Shown piece by piece: positions 1-8,949 of a stretch of 64,000 bases of DNA. Position 1 is the stretch's first letter. Each line of letters begins with the position of its first letter. The notes under the pieces are model-generated. The model did not search any database and was not told the DNA's origin. It saw nothing but the letters and a program-made list of their open reading frames with translations. The position numbers and the translations under genes were made by a program. Source of the stretch: an uncultured Bacteroides sp. (lineage in GTDB: Bacteria; Bacteroidota; Bacteroidia; Bacteroidales; Bacteroidaceae); NCBI RefSeq assembly GCF_937912035.1, contig NZ_CALDPF010000022.1, forward strand, positions 1 through 64,000, given 5' to 3'.

Positions 1-51
1 CGACCCTCTGCTTGTAAGGCAGATGCTCTGAACCAGCTGAGCTAAACGCCC
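1..51 (-). tRNA. tRNA-Val (anticodon TAC), truncated by window edge
   Basis: Read on the minus strand the segment starts GGGCGTTTAGCTCAGCTGG, a normal acceptor arm and D-arm, and continues into an anticodon stem-loop with the loop CTTACAA, so the anticodon is TAC (valine). The T-arm and 3' acceptor lie beyond position 1. Confidence 0.9.
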
Positions 52-193
52 GAAAAGGTCTCTTTGTCAATTGCGATGCAAAGGTATTACTTTTTTTTGA
101 AATGACAATACATTTCCCGTTTTTTTTCTTGAAAAAACTGTATTTCTTCTTTTTTCGCCTGTAATCATCTATCATAAGACCTGACATTGTTAT

Positions 194-279
194 CTCCACA
201 CGAACGTGTGGAGTACTCGACACGAACGTGTGGAGAACTCCGCACGAGCGTGTGGAGATCTTTACACGAGCGTGTGGAG
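194..279. repeat. Four tandem 22-bp palindromic repeats
   Basis: Four copies at 194-213, 216-235, 238-257 and 260-279 share the core CACGARCGTGTGGAG and repeat every 22 bp exactly. Copy 1 is a perfect hairpin (CTCCACACG-AA-CGTGTGGAG); copies 2-4 have progressively more changes in the left arm while the right arm is invariant. The array lies in the long gap between the tRNA-Val gene and the efflux operon and has no coding potential. Function unknown; it may be a dispersed Bacteroides intergenic element, a transcript-end hairpin array or a protein-binding array. Confidence 0.85.
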
Positions 280-320
280 ACAAACCTGTATTGTATTTCT
301 TAGAACAGAAACACCTCATT

Positions 321-353
321 CATTTCAGTAATTAAAAACAACATTTCAGCAAT
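321..353 (+). promoter_or_regulatory. Direct repeat, candidate LytTR-type operator
   Basis: CATTTCAGTAAT (321-332) and CATTTCAGCAAT (342-353) match at 11 of 12 positions and start 21 bp apart. LytTR-domain regulators typically bind two short imperfect direct repeats on the same helix face at about this period. The repeats lie 63-84 bp upstream of the -7 box at 405-412 of the efflux operon, which encodes a LytTR regulator. Function is inferred. Confidence 0.45.
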
Positions 354-404
354 CTCATTACCGGGTTGAGTAGAATCAATGTTTAAGACCTTATTATACA
401 AGTA

Positions 405-412
405 TATATTTG
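405..412 (+). promoter_or_regulatory. Promoter -7 box of the efflux operon; gap 52-531
   Basis: TATATTTG matches the Bacteroidetes sigma-70 -7 element TAnnTTTG. It predicts a leader of about 110 nt before the adaptor gene. The leader contains a 12-bp inverted repeat, AAGGAACACGCT (437-448) with AGCGTGTTCCTT (491-502). The rest of the 480-bp gap holds the four 22-bp repeats and the direct repeat listed separately, and no gene that I can see. Confidence 0.55.
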
Positions 413-531
413 CACGTGTAAAAGACGGAATTCAATAAGGAACACGCTGTTGCAAAGACATACTTCTCAGATATACACCACATATAGACAAGCGTGTTCC
501 TTTTCCACCAAATCACAAGAATAATAAATAT

Positions 532-1590
532 ATGAAGATTATGAAGAAATTTTTGCTATTCACATGCATCGTATGCTGCTTGTTTTCATGCAAAGAAACA
601 GCTACAAAAGAAGAACAACCAACAACAGTAAAAACAGTGAAGGCTATTGAAACCCCAAAGGAAACTACACGTAGCTACACATTCATCTCTAAACCTTACA
701 GAGTTACCGAACTTTCTTTCCGTGTTGGAGGTCCTGTAAACTCATTCGATGTGCAAAACGGACAGTTCTTCAGGAAAGGAGAACTGATAGCTTCCATTGA
801 CAATCGCGACTACATTATACGTCAGAAAAGAGCCGCCACAGCACTGGCACAAGCAGAATCGGAATACAGAAGGATTTCAGCACTTTATGAACGTGACAAT
901 ATCTCTGCTGCAAATTTTGAAAAGTCACAAGCAGATTTCGAAAAAGCCAAAGCTGATTATGATGATGCCACAAATGCACTTAATGATACAAAAATATATG
1001 CACCTTTCGATGGATATGTACAACAGACTCATATAGAAAAATATTCAGACGTAAAGCCCTCCGTTCCTGTAGTGACATTTATCGATCTGTCGAAAGTAAA
1101 AGCGGAAGCATATATCACAGAAAGCATGGCTAGCTCTTTCCAGAATAAAAAACAAATGGATATAACTGCCGGTTTCTCCACTCTACCTAAAAGAACATTT
1201 AAGCCAGACGAAACTTTCGTTACACAAAGTACAGCTGACAACAATATTTCATACCTTCTTACTTTGATTATAGACAATAAAGACAACAGCCTAATGGGCG
1301 GGATGACAGGTTCCATTTATATATCTTACCCTTACTCATTTTCTTCATCATCTACTGTTAACGGAACCGTAGTCATCCCCCAGGCGGCTGTTTGCCATAA
1401 TAGTTCTTCGGGAGAATATGTCTGGAAGATAGAAAACGGTAATACCGCGAAACTGACACAGGTAAAAACAGGAAAACTGACAAAAGGAAATAACATAGAA
1501 ATTATTTCAGGGATTGGCGCAGGCGATAATATAGCAATATCCAAGCTCTATCAGCTTTCGGACAACAAACTGGTAACTATAGTAGAATAA
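532..1590 (+). CDS. RND efflux periplasmic adaptor (membrane fusion protein), lipoprotein
   Basis: A 352-aa adaptor that would bridge the inner-membrane RND pump and the outer-membrane channel encoded just downstream. The N-terminus is a lipoprotein signal ending LLFSC, so it is lipid-anchored. Residues of about 45-80 form the first half of the lipoyl/barrel-sandwich domain (motif SFRVGGPV, then GQFFRKGELIASID), about 95-145 an alpha-helical hairpin rich in Ala, Glu and Arg, and the second lipoyl half includes the typical IYAPFDGYV. Beta-barrel and membrane-proximal domains follow. The length is normal. Start at 532 is used; an alternative ATG three codons later (541) would give the same signal peptide. 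The pump starts 14 nt after the stop, so the genes are co-transcribed. Substrate cannot be read from the sequence. Confidence 0.93.
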   Translation: MKIMKKFLLFTCIVCCLFSCKETATKEEQPTTVKTVKAIETPKETTRSYTFISKPYRVTELSFRVGGPVNSFDVQNGQFFRKGELIASIDNRDYIIRQKRAATALAQAESEYRRISALYERDNISAANFEKSQADFEKAKADYDDATNALNDTKIYAPFDGYVQQTHIEKYSDVKPSVPVVTFIDLSKVKAEAYITESMASSFQNKKQMDITAGFSTLPKRTFKPDETFVTQSTADNNISYLLTLIIDNKDNSLMGGMTGSIYISYPYSFSSSSTVNGTVVIPQAAVCHNSSSGEYVWKIENGNTAKLTQVKTGKLTKGNNIEIISGIGAGDNIAISKLYQLSDNKLVTIVE

Positions 1591-1604
1591 AAAAATAAAC
1601 ATTC

Positions 1605-4600
1605 ATGAAAGCATTCGTAAAATTTTTCCTCAACAATAAGGCTTTGACATGGCTATTGCTCATACTGATAATAGCCGGAGGAGTGGTAGCCTACTCTGGG
1701 ATGGGAAAACTGGAAGACGCGCCATTCACCATCAAACAGGCTGTAGTGACTACCACCTACCCCGGCGCTTCTCCACTGGAGGTGCAACAGCAAGTGACAG
1801 ATGTATTGGAGGAATCTATCCAATCGCTCGGCGAACTTTATTATCTGAAAAGCGACAACCGCGCCGGGCTGTCGAAAATAACAGTATATGTAAAGAAGGA
1901 AATCCGCGCAAAGGACATGCAGCAATTATGGGACAAGCTACGTAGAAAGGTAAACGATGTTCAGAACAAGTTGCCACAGGGTGCAGGACCTTCGAAAGTT
2001 AACGATGATTTTGGAGATGTATTAGGAGTATTCTATTCTCTGAGCAGCGAAACACGCAGCTACAGAGAGCTGGAGAACTGTGCAAAAGATATAAAGAACG
2101 AACTGCTCAACGTAAAGGATGTTGCAAGAATAGAACTGTTCGGAGTACAGACAAGAACTATCGACATTTCTATCAAACCTAACCTGATGACATCGTGTGG
2201 TGTAACCATAAACGACATTGCCACAGCATTCGACCGCCAGAACCGCATTGTAGATGCAGGAGCAATGGAAACAGACAAAAACAGGATAAGGGTACAGTCG
2301 ACAGGTAGCTTCAACAGTACAGAAGAGATAGAGAACCTGACCGTCAGCAATTCAAAAGGCGAATATTTCCGTTTGGGAGAAATAGCAGATATAACAGAGA
2401 GCTACTCTCATCCTGCCACAAACATCATGAAGACAGCCAATGTTCCAGCCGTTGGTATAGCCATTTCCACTGTATCGGACGGCAATGTGGTAGAGATGGC
2501 GAAACTGATATCAGAACGCATGGAAGAACTGAGAAATTCACTTCCCGAAGGTTTCAAGATAGATATTCTCTACGACCAGGGACACGAGTCGGATGTGGCT
2601 AATGACGGTTTCGTGATGAACCTGATAGTATCTGTCATAACCGTAGTGGCGGTACTGCTCTTCTTTATCGGACTAAAAAACGGTTTTCTGATAGGTAGCG
2701 GACTGATATTCTCCATTCTCGGTACACTCATATATATGCAGGCCACAGGAATTGCCCTGCAGCGTATGTCACTGGCAGCAATCATCATTGCCATGGGTAT
2801 GCTGGTGGACAACGCCATAGTGGTTTACGATGCAACACTTGTAAACATGCAGCGCGGTATGCGCAAACGTATCGCGATAATCAATGCCGCAAGTTCAACA
2901 GCTATGCCGTTACTGGGAGCAACACTCATAGCCATACTTACATTCCTGCCTGTCTATCTGTCGCCACATATCACTGGTGAAATTCTTGAATCACTCTTCA
3001 TCGTTATAGCTGTTTCTCTTCTTCTTAGCTGGATACTGGCAATAACACAGAACGTGTTCTTCGTACAGGAATTTGTACGCCGCCCGCGTCCGGAAGAACT
3101 GAAACAGGAGCTGTTCAGCGGCAGGATATACGATTTCTTCCGCAAGTCGTTAAGATTCATGATAAGGAAGAAATACACCGTGACGACATGTATGGTAGTT
3201 CTCCTCATCGTTTCAGCTTGGGCTTTCAGGTTCATACCACAACAGTTCATGCCATTGCTGAACAAACAATATTTCACCATAGAAATGTGGATGCCTGAAG
3301 GTACAAAAATAGAGGAAACTGAAAGGAAAGCAGATTTCCTGACAGAACTGTTGATGAGCAAGGAAGGTGTAAAAACCGTATCATCATACACTGGTCAGAC
3401 TCCTCCAAGATATTATCTTGCAAATACCGCCTACGGTCCACAATCAAACTATGCACAATGCCTGGTTGAAGCAGAATCGCCAGAGAAATCGAAAGAACTT
3501 CAGGCCGTGTTATACGATGAACTTCCTGACCTCATACCGGAAGCCGTAGTCAAGGTGAACAGCTTTGAAATCAACTCTATACCACAGGCTCTTATAGAAG
3601 CCAGATTTTGCGGAGACGATCCGGCTGTACTCGACTCGCTTACCAACATAGCTATTAATATAATGAAGAAGAACCCTAAAGTTCTGAATGCACGCAACGA
3701 ATGGGGAAACATGGCTATGGTTATCGAAGCGGGATATGACCCAGTAAAAGCCGGTATGCTGAACATAGGACGTGCAGACATGATGAATGTTGTTAAATCT
3801 GTATATGACGGTACTACAATTGGAGTATATAGGGACGGAGAAAACAAGGTTCCTGTACGCCTCATCACGGAAAAGCCTGAGACATGGGACACTGAATATA
3901 TAAAGGACCTGCCGATATGGAACGGAAAGAACTCTGCCCCACTCGCTCAGGTAGCAGACGGAATAACAACCGGCTGGGAGTATCCTTTGGTAAGAACTTA
4001 CAACCGTAAGTTGTCTATGGCAGCACAATGCGATGTGAAACGCGGATATACAATGAAGGAAGTGCATAATGAAATTCGCGAAGAGATAGAGAACATAAAT
4101 CTGCCCGAAGGATATACTTTCTTCTGGGACTCACAGTACAAAGACCAGAAAGAGGCAATGGAAGCATTAACAAAATATTTCCCACTTGCCATAATAATGC
4201 TTATTGTGATACTCGTAATGCTGTTCGGCAATTTCAGACAACCGCTGATAATATTCCTGATTCTTCCACTGTCCATCATAGGTATGGTGATAGGATTGCT
4301 CATCACAGGATTCCAGTTCGGTTTCTTCTGCATTGCAGGCTGGTTGGGACTGCTCGGTATGATAATAAAGAATGTCATCGTACTGCTTGACGAGGTAAAC
4401 ATCCAGCGCAGAAATGGTCTTGAACCACATACAGCAGTTATTGAAGCTACAGTATCGAGAGTACGTCCTGTACTTATGGCAGCCCTTACTACAGTATTCG
4501 GAAGCATACCTCTGCTGTTCGATGTAGTGTTCGGAGGTATGGCAGCCACAATCGTATTCGGACTGACATTTGCTACTATGCTGACGCTGTTCGTAACTCC

Positions 4601-4640
4601 GGCTTTATATGCCATATTCTATAAGATTGAGTTGAAATAA
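1605..4640 (+). CDS. RND-family efflux pump, inner-membrane subunit
   Basis: A 1011-aa AcrB/MexB-superfamily proton-driven transporter. It begins with TM1 (residues about 10-30), has a large periplasmic porter loop containing the early motif YPGASPLEVQQQVT, a central block of six TM helices (about 335-535) that includes GMLVDNAIVV where the proton-relay aspartate sits in this family, a second porter loop and a final TM block containing GLLGMIIKNVIVLLDE. Length is typical for this branch, which is close to the heavy-metal and multidrug pumps of Bacteroidetes. It sits between its adaptor (14 nt upstream) and its TolC-like partner (24 nt downstream), forming a complete tripartite system. Neither metal-binding Met clusters nor other substrate cues are obvious, so drug, bile-salt or metal export all remain possible. 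Confidence 0.94.
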   Translation: MKAFVKFFLNNKALTWLLLILIIAGGVVAYSGMGKLEDAPFTIKQAVVTTTYPGASPLEVQQQVTDVLEESIQSLGELYYLKSDNRAGLSKITVYVKKEIRAKDMQQLWDKLRRKVNDVQNKLPQGAGPSKVNDDFGDVLGVFYSLSSETRSYRELENCAKDIKNELLNVKDVARIELFGVQTRTIDISIKPNLMTSCGVTINDIATAFDRQNRIVDAGAMETDKNRIRVQSTGSFNSTEEIENLTVSNSKGEYFRLGEIADITESYSHPATNIMKTANVPAVGIAISTVSDGNVVEMAKLISERMEELRNSLPEGFKIDILYDQGHESDVANDGFVMNLIVSVITVVAVLLFFIGLKNGFLIGSGLIFSILGTLIYMQATGIALQRMSLAAIIIAMGMLVDNAIVVYDATLVNMQRGMRKRIAIINAASSTAMPLLGATLIAILTFLPVYLSPHITGEILESLFIVIAVSLLLSWILAITQNVFFVQEFVRRPRPEELKQELFSGRIYDFFRKSLRFMIRKKYTVTTCMVVLLIVSAWAFRFIPQQFMPLLNKQYFTIEMWMPEGTKIEETERKADFLTELLMSKEGVKTVSSYTGQTPPRYYLANTAYGPQSNYAQCLVEAESPEKSKELQAVLYDELPDLIPEAVVKVNSFEINSIPQALIEARFCGDDPAVLDSLTNIAINIMKKNPKVLNARNEWGNMAMVIEAGYDPVKAGMLNIGRADMMNVVKSVYDGTTIGVYRDGENKVPVRLITEKPETWDTEYIKDLPIWNGKNSAPLAQVADGITTGWEYPLVRTYNRKLSMAAQCDVKRGYTMKEVHNEIREEIENINLPEGYTFFWDSQYKDQKEAMEALTKYFPLAIIMLIVILVMLFGNFRQPLIIFLILPLSIIGMVIGLLITGFQFGFFCIAGWLGLLGMIIKNVIVLLDEVNIQRRNGLEPHTAVIEATVSRVRPVLMAALTTVFGSIPLLFDVVFGGMAATIVFGLTFATMLTLFVTPALYAIFYKIELK

Positions 4641-4664
4641 CTAACAACTAAAAAAGCAACTAAA

Positions 4665-5963
4665 ATGAAAATCTCGCTAATATATATAGCTGCAACACTA
4701 ATTTCCGGAAGTATTCACGCTCAAACTTCCGGACTGTTGCAGCAATACCGTTCTAAGGTGGAAGAATACAATCAGGATATCCGTTCCGCCGTACTTTCTT
4801 CACAAATCAGCAATGAAAAGCAGAAATCGGCAAAGGCTGATTTCCTGCCATCAATAAGTGGTAATGCCAACTTCAACTATGTAGGCAACCCGTCGGAACT
4901 ATCAGTAGAGATACCTTCGCTCACCGAATCACTGTACTTCCAGGGACGCGACATGAAATACGGAGCATCACTTACTCTGGCACAACCTGTATATATGGGT
5001 GGCGCTATAAAAGCAGGATATGATAAGGCTAAGAAAGAGAACGAAATGTCACAATACGAAATAAAGCGTATTACCAACAACATCATATACAATGCCGACG
5101 TATATTACTGGAACAAAGTGGCACGACAGGAAATGACACTCGTAGCTAAGGACTTCAAGGAGTCCATCGAACTCCTGGTAGATGTAGTGAAGGACCGCGT
5201 AAACGAAGGATATACAGACCGTAACGACCTGCTAATGGCCGAAGTGAAACTGAATGACGCCGAGTACCGCCTCGTGCAGTCACTCAACGATGCAGAGGTA
5301 GCAAGAATGTCGATGAACTCATTCTCAGGAATACCATTCGATGAAGAAGTTCCTACAGACTCGATAGTAATTCCTCTGAAGGAAGAACCTTCATATGCAG
5401 GCATAATAGATATGGCCATGACTTCACGTCCGGAAATGCTTATTGCAAGCGGAAACATTGATTTGCAGAAATCATCAGCCAGACTTGCCAACTCCCAATA
5501 TATGCCCAAATTGTCCGTAGGTATAGACGGAAGCTACTCATCGCCTGGCTATAACTTCAAGGCGGACCTGAACCCGAACTATGCCATATATGCCAAACTG
5601 AGCGTACCTATATTTGAATGGGGCAAACGCAGAAACACACGCAAGGCAGGGAAATATGCCATTGATATGGCTACAGAAAATCAAAGGAAAGTGACTGACA
5701 ATGTACGACTGGAAGTGGAAACAGCCTTCTATAACTATTCACAGGCTATCAGAAAAGTTTATCTTACAGAGAGTTCACTAAATAAGGCGGAAGAAAGCAA
5801 GGAACTGGCATTCGAAAAATACCGTGAAGGAAACATTTCAATAGTAGAAGTTATCAACGCAGAAATCTATCATCTTGAGGCTAAAGTGAATTTCATACAG
5901 TCAAAACTGAATGCACAGATAGCCAAAAGCGGACTTGAAAGAGCAAGAGGAGAAAGGTTCTGA
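4665..5963 (+). CDS. TolC-family outer-membrane efflux channel
   Basis: A 432-aa outer-membrane efflux protein with a Sec signal peptide (cleavage expected after SIHA). The two internally repeated OEP halves are visible: each has a long coiled-coil-forming stretch (for example residues about 130-205 and 325-425 with DNVRLEVETAFYNYSQA) separated by beta-strand segments such as LAQPVYMGG and LSVPIFEWG. It is the exit duct for the RND pump encoded 24 nt upstream. It has no lipobox, unlike many OprM-type channels. The kinase gene follows after 75 nt without a terminator-like hairpin, so read-through into the regulatory genes is likely. Confidence 0.93.
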   Translation: MKISLIYIAATLISGSIHAQTSGLLQQYRSKVEEYNQDIRSAVLSSQISNEKQKSAKADFLPSISGNANFNYVGNPSELSVEIPSLTESLYFQGRDMKYGASLTLAQPVYMGGAIKAGYDKAKKENEMSQYEIKRITNNIIYNADVYYWNKVARQEMTLVAKDFKESIELLVDVVKDRVNEGYTDRNDLLMAEVKLNDAEYRLVQSLNDAEVARMSMNSFSGIPFDEEVPTDSIVIPLKEEPSYAGIIDMAMTSRPEMLIASGNIDLQKSSARLANSQYMPKLSVGIDGSYSSPGYNFKADLNPNYAIYAKLSVPIFEWGKRRNTRKAGKYAIDMATENQRKVTDNVRLEVETAFYNYSQAIRKVYLTESSLNKAEESKELAFEKYREGNISIVEVINAEIYHLEAKVNFIQSKLNAQIAKSGLERARGERF

Positions 5964-6038
5964 GTTTTTATTGGCAACAAATAACTAATAACTAACGACT
6001 AATTCACTACCTTTATACCGCAGATAAAACAAAGAATA

Positions 6039-7073
6039 ATGAAACGTTACATATCAGATATAATACTTTACCTCTGCCTGGGATGTTTTTCATATTTCGT
6101 ATTGGTAAACTACGCCGATATTCCTATACGCTCACGCGAACAGCTGATTACATTCAAGGCCTTTTCTACCGTAGCATTCATATTTTGCGGTGTCGGTCTC
6201 AGCATACGGCTTGTGTATGGAAAGATGATGTCATTCTACCAATACTTTCTGAAAGACAAAAGGGCATTATCTATAGCGATGATAATATGTGCCATTATTC
6301 TACTGGCTGTAAACTATCTTATGCTTGTCACATCAAAGTATATGGTGGGAGTCACTAATCCGTTTAATCTGCAACAAAACGGTATAACAATTATTCTTGG
6401 AGTATGGCTCATCGAGATTATAATAGTTGGACAGTTCATGCAAAACAAATTCTATGCCGATCTTGTAAGACTCTACAAGCGTGCCGAAGAACTTGAAAAG
6501 GCAAATGCACAAGCCAAATATCAGGCTTTGCAGAGCCAGCTGAACCCTCATTTCCTTTTCAACAATCTGAATACACTTATATCCGAAATAGAATACTCGC
6601 CTGCCAATGCGGTAGAATTTACAAGAAACCTTGCCGATACATACAGATATATTCTCATAAGCCAGAACAAAAATACAGTAAAACTGAGTGAGGAGCTTGA
6701 ATTTATCGACAAATACATACAACTGCACAAAGTCAGGCTTGGTGACTGTATAGAAATAACCAACAGCCTTGATGAGTCATTTGCAGATACGTCCGTACCT
6801 CCGCTGACCATGCAACTGCTTATAGAAAACGTGATAAAACACAATGTAATAAGCATCAGCAAACCAATGAATATCAGTATCTATAGCGAAAGGAATGGCA
6901 AGTCATCTTTTATATGCATATCCAATCCTGTCAGGAAGAAACAAAATGCAGCCTCATCAGGAAAAGGCCTTGAAAACCTTTTACAACGCTACCGGATGAT
7001 TTGCGGAAAAGATATCATTATAGAAGATGAAAACAACATTTTTACAGTAAAACTACCTTTGATATATGAGTAA
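6039..7073 (+). CDS. LytS/YehU-type membrane sensor histidine kinase
   Basis: A 344-aa kinase of the His_kinase (LytS) class. Four hydrophobic segments (about residues 8-28, 38-60, 77-102 and 112-132) form a membrane sensor with very short loops, followed by a coiled coil and the phosphoacceptor motif NPHFLFNNLN with His171. The catalytic ATPase region includes PPLTMQLLIENVIKHN (N-box) and GKGLENLLQRY (G-box). It overlaps the response-regulator gene by 8 nt, so the two are translationally coupled. It lies in line with the efflux genes, which suggests that it senses a membrane-active compound or envelope state and controls that pump; this link is inferred from position and the candidate LytTR site at 321-353. 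Confidence 0.93.
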   Translation: MKRYISDIILYLCLGCFSYFVLVNYADIPIRSREQLITFKAFSTVAFIFCGVGLSIRLVYGKMMSFYQYFLKDKRALSIAMIICAIILLAVNYLMLVTSKYMVGVTNPFNLQQNGITIILGVWLIEIIIVGQFMQNKFYADLVRLYKRAEELEKANAQAKYQALQSQLNPHFLFNNLNTLISEIEYSPANAVEFTRNLADTYRYILISQNKNTVKLSEELEFIDKYIQLHKVRLGDCIEITNSLDESFADTSVPPLTMQLLIENVIKHNVISISKPMNISIYSERNGKSSFICISNPVRKKQNAASSGKGLENLLQRYRMICGKDIIIEDENNIFTVKLPLIYE

Positions 7074-7854
7074 GATTAGAGCCGTTATTATAGAAGACGA
7101 AATCCCTGCCGCACGTCTGCTGAACAAGATGGTTGGCGAACTGCGTCCTGAATGGGAAATCACTGTATTGCCCGGAATGATAGAAGATGCAGTGGAATGG
7201 TTTGCCGTAAATCCGCATCCGGACATCATTTTCCTCGACATACAGCTTAACGACGGCATATCATTCCTGTTCATAGAGCAGGCCAAACCCCAAAGTATGA
7301 TTATTTTCACCACTGCATACGACGAATATGCGGTAAGGGCATTCAGCGTGAACAGCATTGACTATCTGCTGAAACCTATACACAAGGAAAGACTGAACGA
7401 TGCCATAGAAAAGTTCGAGCGTTTTTATATGGCAGACAATGGGGCTAAATATCATTACGAAGGTATAGAACAACTGCTGAAAACCTTTACAGGCAAGCAG
7501 GAGAAGCAGTACCGTACAAGATTTCTCATATCATCGCCCAAACGTTTCTACACCATAATGGTGTCTGATATAGCTTATTTCTATTCGGAGGACAAAACTA
7601 CATTCGCAATCACAAACGACAAGAGAAGGCATCTCATAGACTATCCGCTCACGAAACTGGAAGAGCAGCTTGACCCGAAACAGTTCATGCGGGTAAACAG
7701 GCAGTTTATCCTGTCTGCAGGATGCATAAGGAACGTACAGAACTATTTCAACGGGAAGATGACAGTCAGTGTATCACCCGAGTTTGAAGGTTCGATACAG
7801 ATAAGCCGTGAGAAAGTTCCTGCAATAAAAATGTGGTTGGCTGAGGAAATATAA
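7066..7854 (+). CDS. LytTR-family response regulator
   Basis: A 262-aa two-component regulator. The receiver domain (about 4-120) has the acidic pair IIEDE near the start, the phosphoacceptor Asp58 in IIFLDIQ, and the conserved Lys in YLLKPI. The C-terminal LytTR DNA-binding domain (about 150-260) contains the typical IAYFYSEDKTTF and FMRVNRQFILS signatures. It overlaps the upstream LytS-type kinase by 8 nt. It probably regulates the efflux operon and its own synthesis. Confidence 0.95.
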   Translation: MSKIRAVIIEDEIPAARLLNKMVGELRPEWEITVLPGMIEDAVEWFAVNPHPDIIFLDIQLNDGISFLFIEQAKPQSMIIFTTAYDEYAVRAFSVNSIDYLLKPIHKERLNDAIEKFERFYMADNGAKYHYEGIEQLLKTFTGKQEKQYRTRFLISSPKRFYTIMVSDIAYFYSEDKTTFAITNDKRRHLIDYPLTKLEEQLDPKQFMRVNRQFILSAGCIRNVQNYFNGKMTVSVSPEFEGSIQISREKVPAIKMWLAEEI

Positions 7855-7864
7855 TATTAAACTA

Positions 7865-7872
7865 TATCTTTG
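7865..7872 (+). promoter_or_regulatory. Promoter -7 box of the cation exchanger gene
   Basis: TATCTTTG, a full match to TAnnTTTG, lies 29 nt before the start codon at 7902 and just after the stop of the response regulator. The exchanger is therefore likely a separate transcription unit. Confidence 0.55.
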
Positions 7873-7901
7873 CAACCGTAAAAAACAATAAACTAAAAGT
7901 T

Positions 7902-8870
7902 ATGATTTGGAATATCTTTATATTGGTTGCAGGCCTGGCGCTGATATTGGCAGGAGCCAACGCACTGACAGACGGAGCCGCATCGGTGGCTAAACGGTTT
8001 AAAATATCCGACCTCGTAATCGGTCTTACTATCGTAGCATTCGGTACATCAGCACCTGAGTTGGTAATAAGCCTCCTGTCTTCAATACAGGGCAGCGCGG
8101 AAATGGCAATAGGTAATGTGGTGGGTAGCAATATCTTCAACATACTTATGATTATAGGCTGTACGGCTATGGTACTACCTATACAGGTGGGACAAGGAAC
8201 AATGAGCAAGGAGATACCTCTGGTTATTCTTTCCTCACTCGTACTTGCTTTCATGGCTAATGATATATGGCTTGATGGTGGAAGCAGCAATGTGATAGGA
8301 CGTGCCGATGGACTTGTACTGTTGGCTTTCTTCCTTATATTCATGCGCTACACTTTCTCTATAGCCCGCAATCAGGAAGGAGAATCGGAGGAACAGAAAA
8401 TAGCAGAAATGCCGGTATGGCGTTCTTCAGTCTATATCCTTGGCGGACTGGCAGGACTTATTTTCGGAGGACAATGGTTTGTGGAAGGTGCCAGCGGTAT
8501 AGCCTCATCACTTGGAGTAAGCGACTCTATTATAGGTCTGACACTCGTAGCAGGAGGTACTTCATTGCCTGAGCTTGCCACTTCAGTGACAGCCGCACTG
8601 AAGAAAAATCCGGGAATAGCCATAGGAAACGTAATAGGAAGCAACCTGTTCAATCTGTTCTTCGTACTTGGATGCAGCGCTTCGGTATCGCCACTGCCTA
8701 TGGGAAATATCAACAATGTTGATATTCTGGTACTTGTATTGTCGTCCGTACTGTTCTGGCTGGTTGGCTGGTTCTTCAAAAAACGTACTATTACAAGAAT
8801 CGAGGGTGCCTTACTTGTGATTTATTATATAGCTTACACAACATATCTTATCATGCAACAACAGGCATAA
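7902..8870 (+). CDS. CaCA-family Na+/Ca2+ antiporter-like exchanger
   Basis: A 322-aa polytopic inner-membrane protein with about ten TM helices in two inverted halves. Each half has the alpha-repeat typical of the K+-dependent Na+/Ca2+ exchanger branch: GLTIVAFGTSAPEL near residue 45 and GLTLVAGGTSLPEL near residue 215, each with the ion-binding acidic residue, and each followed by NVVGSN or NVIGSN. Length equals that of E. coli YrbG. It likely exports Ca2+ or exchanges cations with Na+ or H+. It has its own promoter and a bidirectional terminator and is not obviously linked to its neighbours. Confidence 0.92.
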   Translation: MIWNIFILVAGLALILAGANALTDGAASVAKRFKISDLVIGLTIVAFGTSAPELVISLLSSIQGSAEMAIGNVVGSNIFNILMIIGCTAMVLPIQVGQGTMSKEIPLVILSSLVLAFMANDIWLDGGSSNVIGRADGLVLLAFFLIFMRYTFSIARNQEGESEEQKIAEMPVWRSSVYILGGLAGLIFGGQWFVEGASGIASSLGVSDSIIGLTLVAGGTSLPELATSVTAALKKNPGIAIGNVIGSNLFNLFFVLGCSASVSPLPMGNINNVDILVLVLSSVLFWLVGWFFKKRTITRIEGALLVIYYIAYTTYLIMQQQA

Positions 8871-8883
8871 CATACATATAAAG

Positions 8884-8927
8884 AAAAATGTCCGGAGCGA
8901 TAAACACATTATCATCCGGACATTTTT
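8884..8927. terminator. Bidirectional terminator between exchanger and trpS
   Basis: A 13-bp perfect stem (8884-8896 with 8915-8927, core ATGTCCGGA/TCCGGACAT) is flanked by A and T runs on both sides, in the gap between two convergent genes. Confidence 0.85.
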
Positions 8928-8949
8928 CAGTTATATAATAATTCAAGAA

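Noticed and set aside
3510..4067. A 185-aa open frame antisense to the RND pump
   Set aside because: Low-complexity composition, fully inside a well-supported gene, no start signal or homology-like motif.
3998..4615. A 205-aa antisense open frame inside the RND pump gene
   Set aside because: Ser/Ile-rich translation typical of the reverse strand of a membrane-protein gene.
5976..6003. Repeated AACTAA-type heptamers between tolC and the kinase gene
   Set aside because: Simple-sequence A/C/T runs also occur before the tolC start (4641-4664); likely just unstructured leader sequence.
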